Shown here: positions 63,857 through 64,000 of the stretch, piece after piece | Numbering within the stretch: position 1 is the stretch's first letter | Layout: the number at the start of each line of letters is the position of its first letter | Source of the DNA: Anthropogastromicrobium aceti | Lineage (GTDB): Bacteria; Bacillota; Clostridia; Lachnospirales; Lachnospiraceae | Length of the DNA stretch: 64,000 bases | NCBI RefSeq assembly: GCF_025567095.1 | Contig: NZ_JAOQJH010000009.1 | Reading direction: 5' to 3' (one strand) | Notes under the pieces: generated by a model | What the model was told of the DNA's origin: nothing | Seen by the model: only the letters and a program-made list of their open reading frames with translations | The model's database searches: none | Made by a program: the position numbers and the translations under genes

Positions 63857-64000
63857 TTAACCCAGCGGCAAGCCACTGTGGTTCCATTGACGGAGTTCTA
63901 GTGCCTGCGTACATCGCAAGGTCTTTGGCAGACACATCTGTTCCGGAGCAACAAAACTCGCGAACAAGCAGTCCTACGACCACATTTGTGTCGATTCGAT
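63857..64000 (-). mobile_element. right end of a TnpB-type element cut by the window edge
   Basis: The minus strand has an open frame of at least 47 codons running in from the edge, and the junction sequence CAATGGAACC, stem AGTGG-CTTG-CCGCT, GGGTTAAG directly before the AraC fragment. This is the same layout as at 62836-62903 and is typical of a TnpB 3' end with overlapping guide RNA. The protein part is not recognised with confidence. Confidence 0.4.

Overview
The window looks like a chromosomal segment from a gut Lachnospiraceae (Clostridia, low to moderate G+C). The evidence is a mix of Firmicutes housekeeping genes with strong GGAGG ribosome sites, T-box leaders, and families typical of that group: DUF6472, DUF4250, the GGGtGRT protein with its NifU-like partner, PPDK, and aspartase. 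A bile-salt-hydrolase-type gene and a set of plant-glycan enzymes point to a gut habitat. The species is not identified.

Layout. 1-8.7 kb, all minus: rlmD-like (cut by the window edge), a CapA-like protein, a YcxB-like protein, hemW, lepA, ackA and a membrane-anchored amidase. 8.9-13.9 kb, plus: GtrA, a 1006-residue YfhO-type membrane protein and argH. 14-24.8 kb, minus: thrS behind a T-box, then an envelope/polysaccharide cluster (BY-kinase, DUF6472 protein, GH105, glmM, glf, a zinc-ribbon protein, an LCP protein) and a secreted protein of unknown role. 24.9-28.4 kb, plus: a TrpXYZ-like ABC importer under a T-box whose specifier reads UGG. 28.3-33.4 kb, minus: bile salt hydrolase, an anchored lipoprotein-like unknown, GGGtGRT plus NifU-like protein, a 57-residue coiled-coil protein and an HPr-like protein. 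33.7-44 kb, minus: a glycan operon (GH2, a six-hairpin lyase/glycosidase, an MmcQ-MGMT fusion, DUF436, GH3) preceded by GH43 and an M29 aminopeptidase. Together with GH105 the set suggests use of type II arabinogalactan. 44.6-47.6 kb, plus: SDR, ThuA-like protein and a sodium symporter. 47.7-57.3 kb: aspA, LysR regulator, ppdK, ArsR regulator, DUF4250, aroC, nudC and a SPOR-domain amidase. 57.3-61.9 kb, minus: a two-component system with an ABC exporter, in one operon. 62-64 kb: decayed genes interrupted by TnpB-type transposon remnants.

Beyond genes, the window holds five members of a palindromic, MITE-like repeat family (about 190 bp, ends GTTACAGTTCA). One copy is interrupted by a second element with similar ends, and one is reduced to a minimal hairpin. 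Several promoters carry recognisable control architecture: a 19-bp spacer with a dyad (MerR type) ahead of the SDR gene, 11-bp-phased direct repeats ahead of the response regulator, and perfect palindromes at the promoters of the secreted protein and the LCP gene.

All calls are from reading the sequence; no database search was run. Functions rest on motif recognition, and starts were chosen from Shine-Dalgarno spacing and promoter position.
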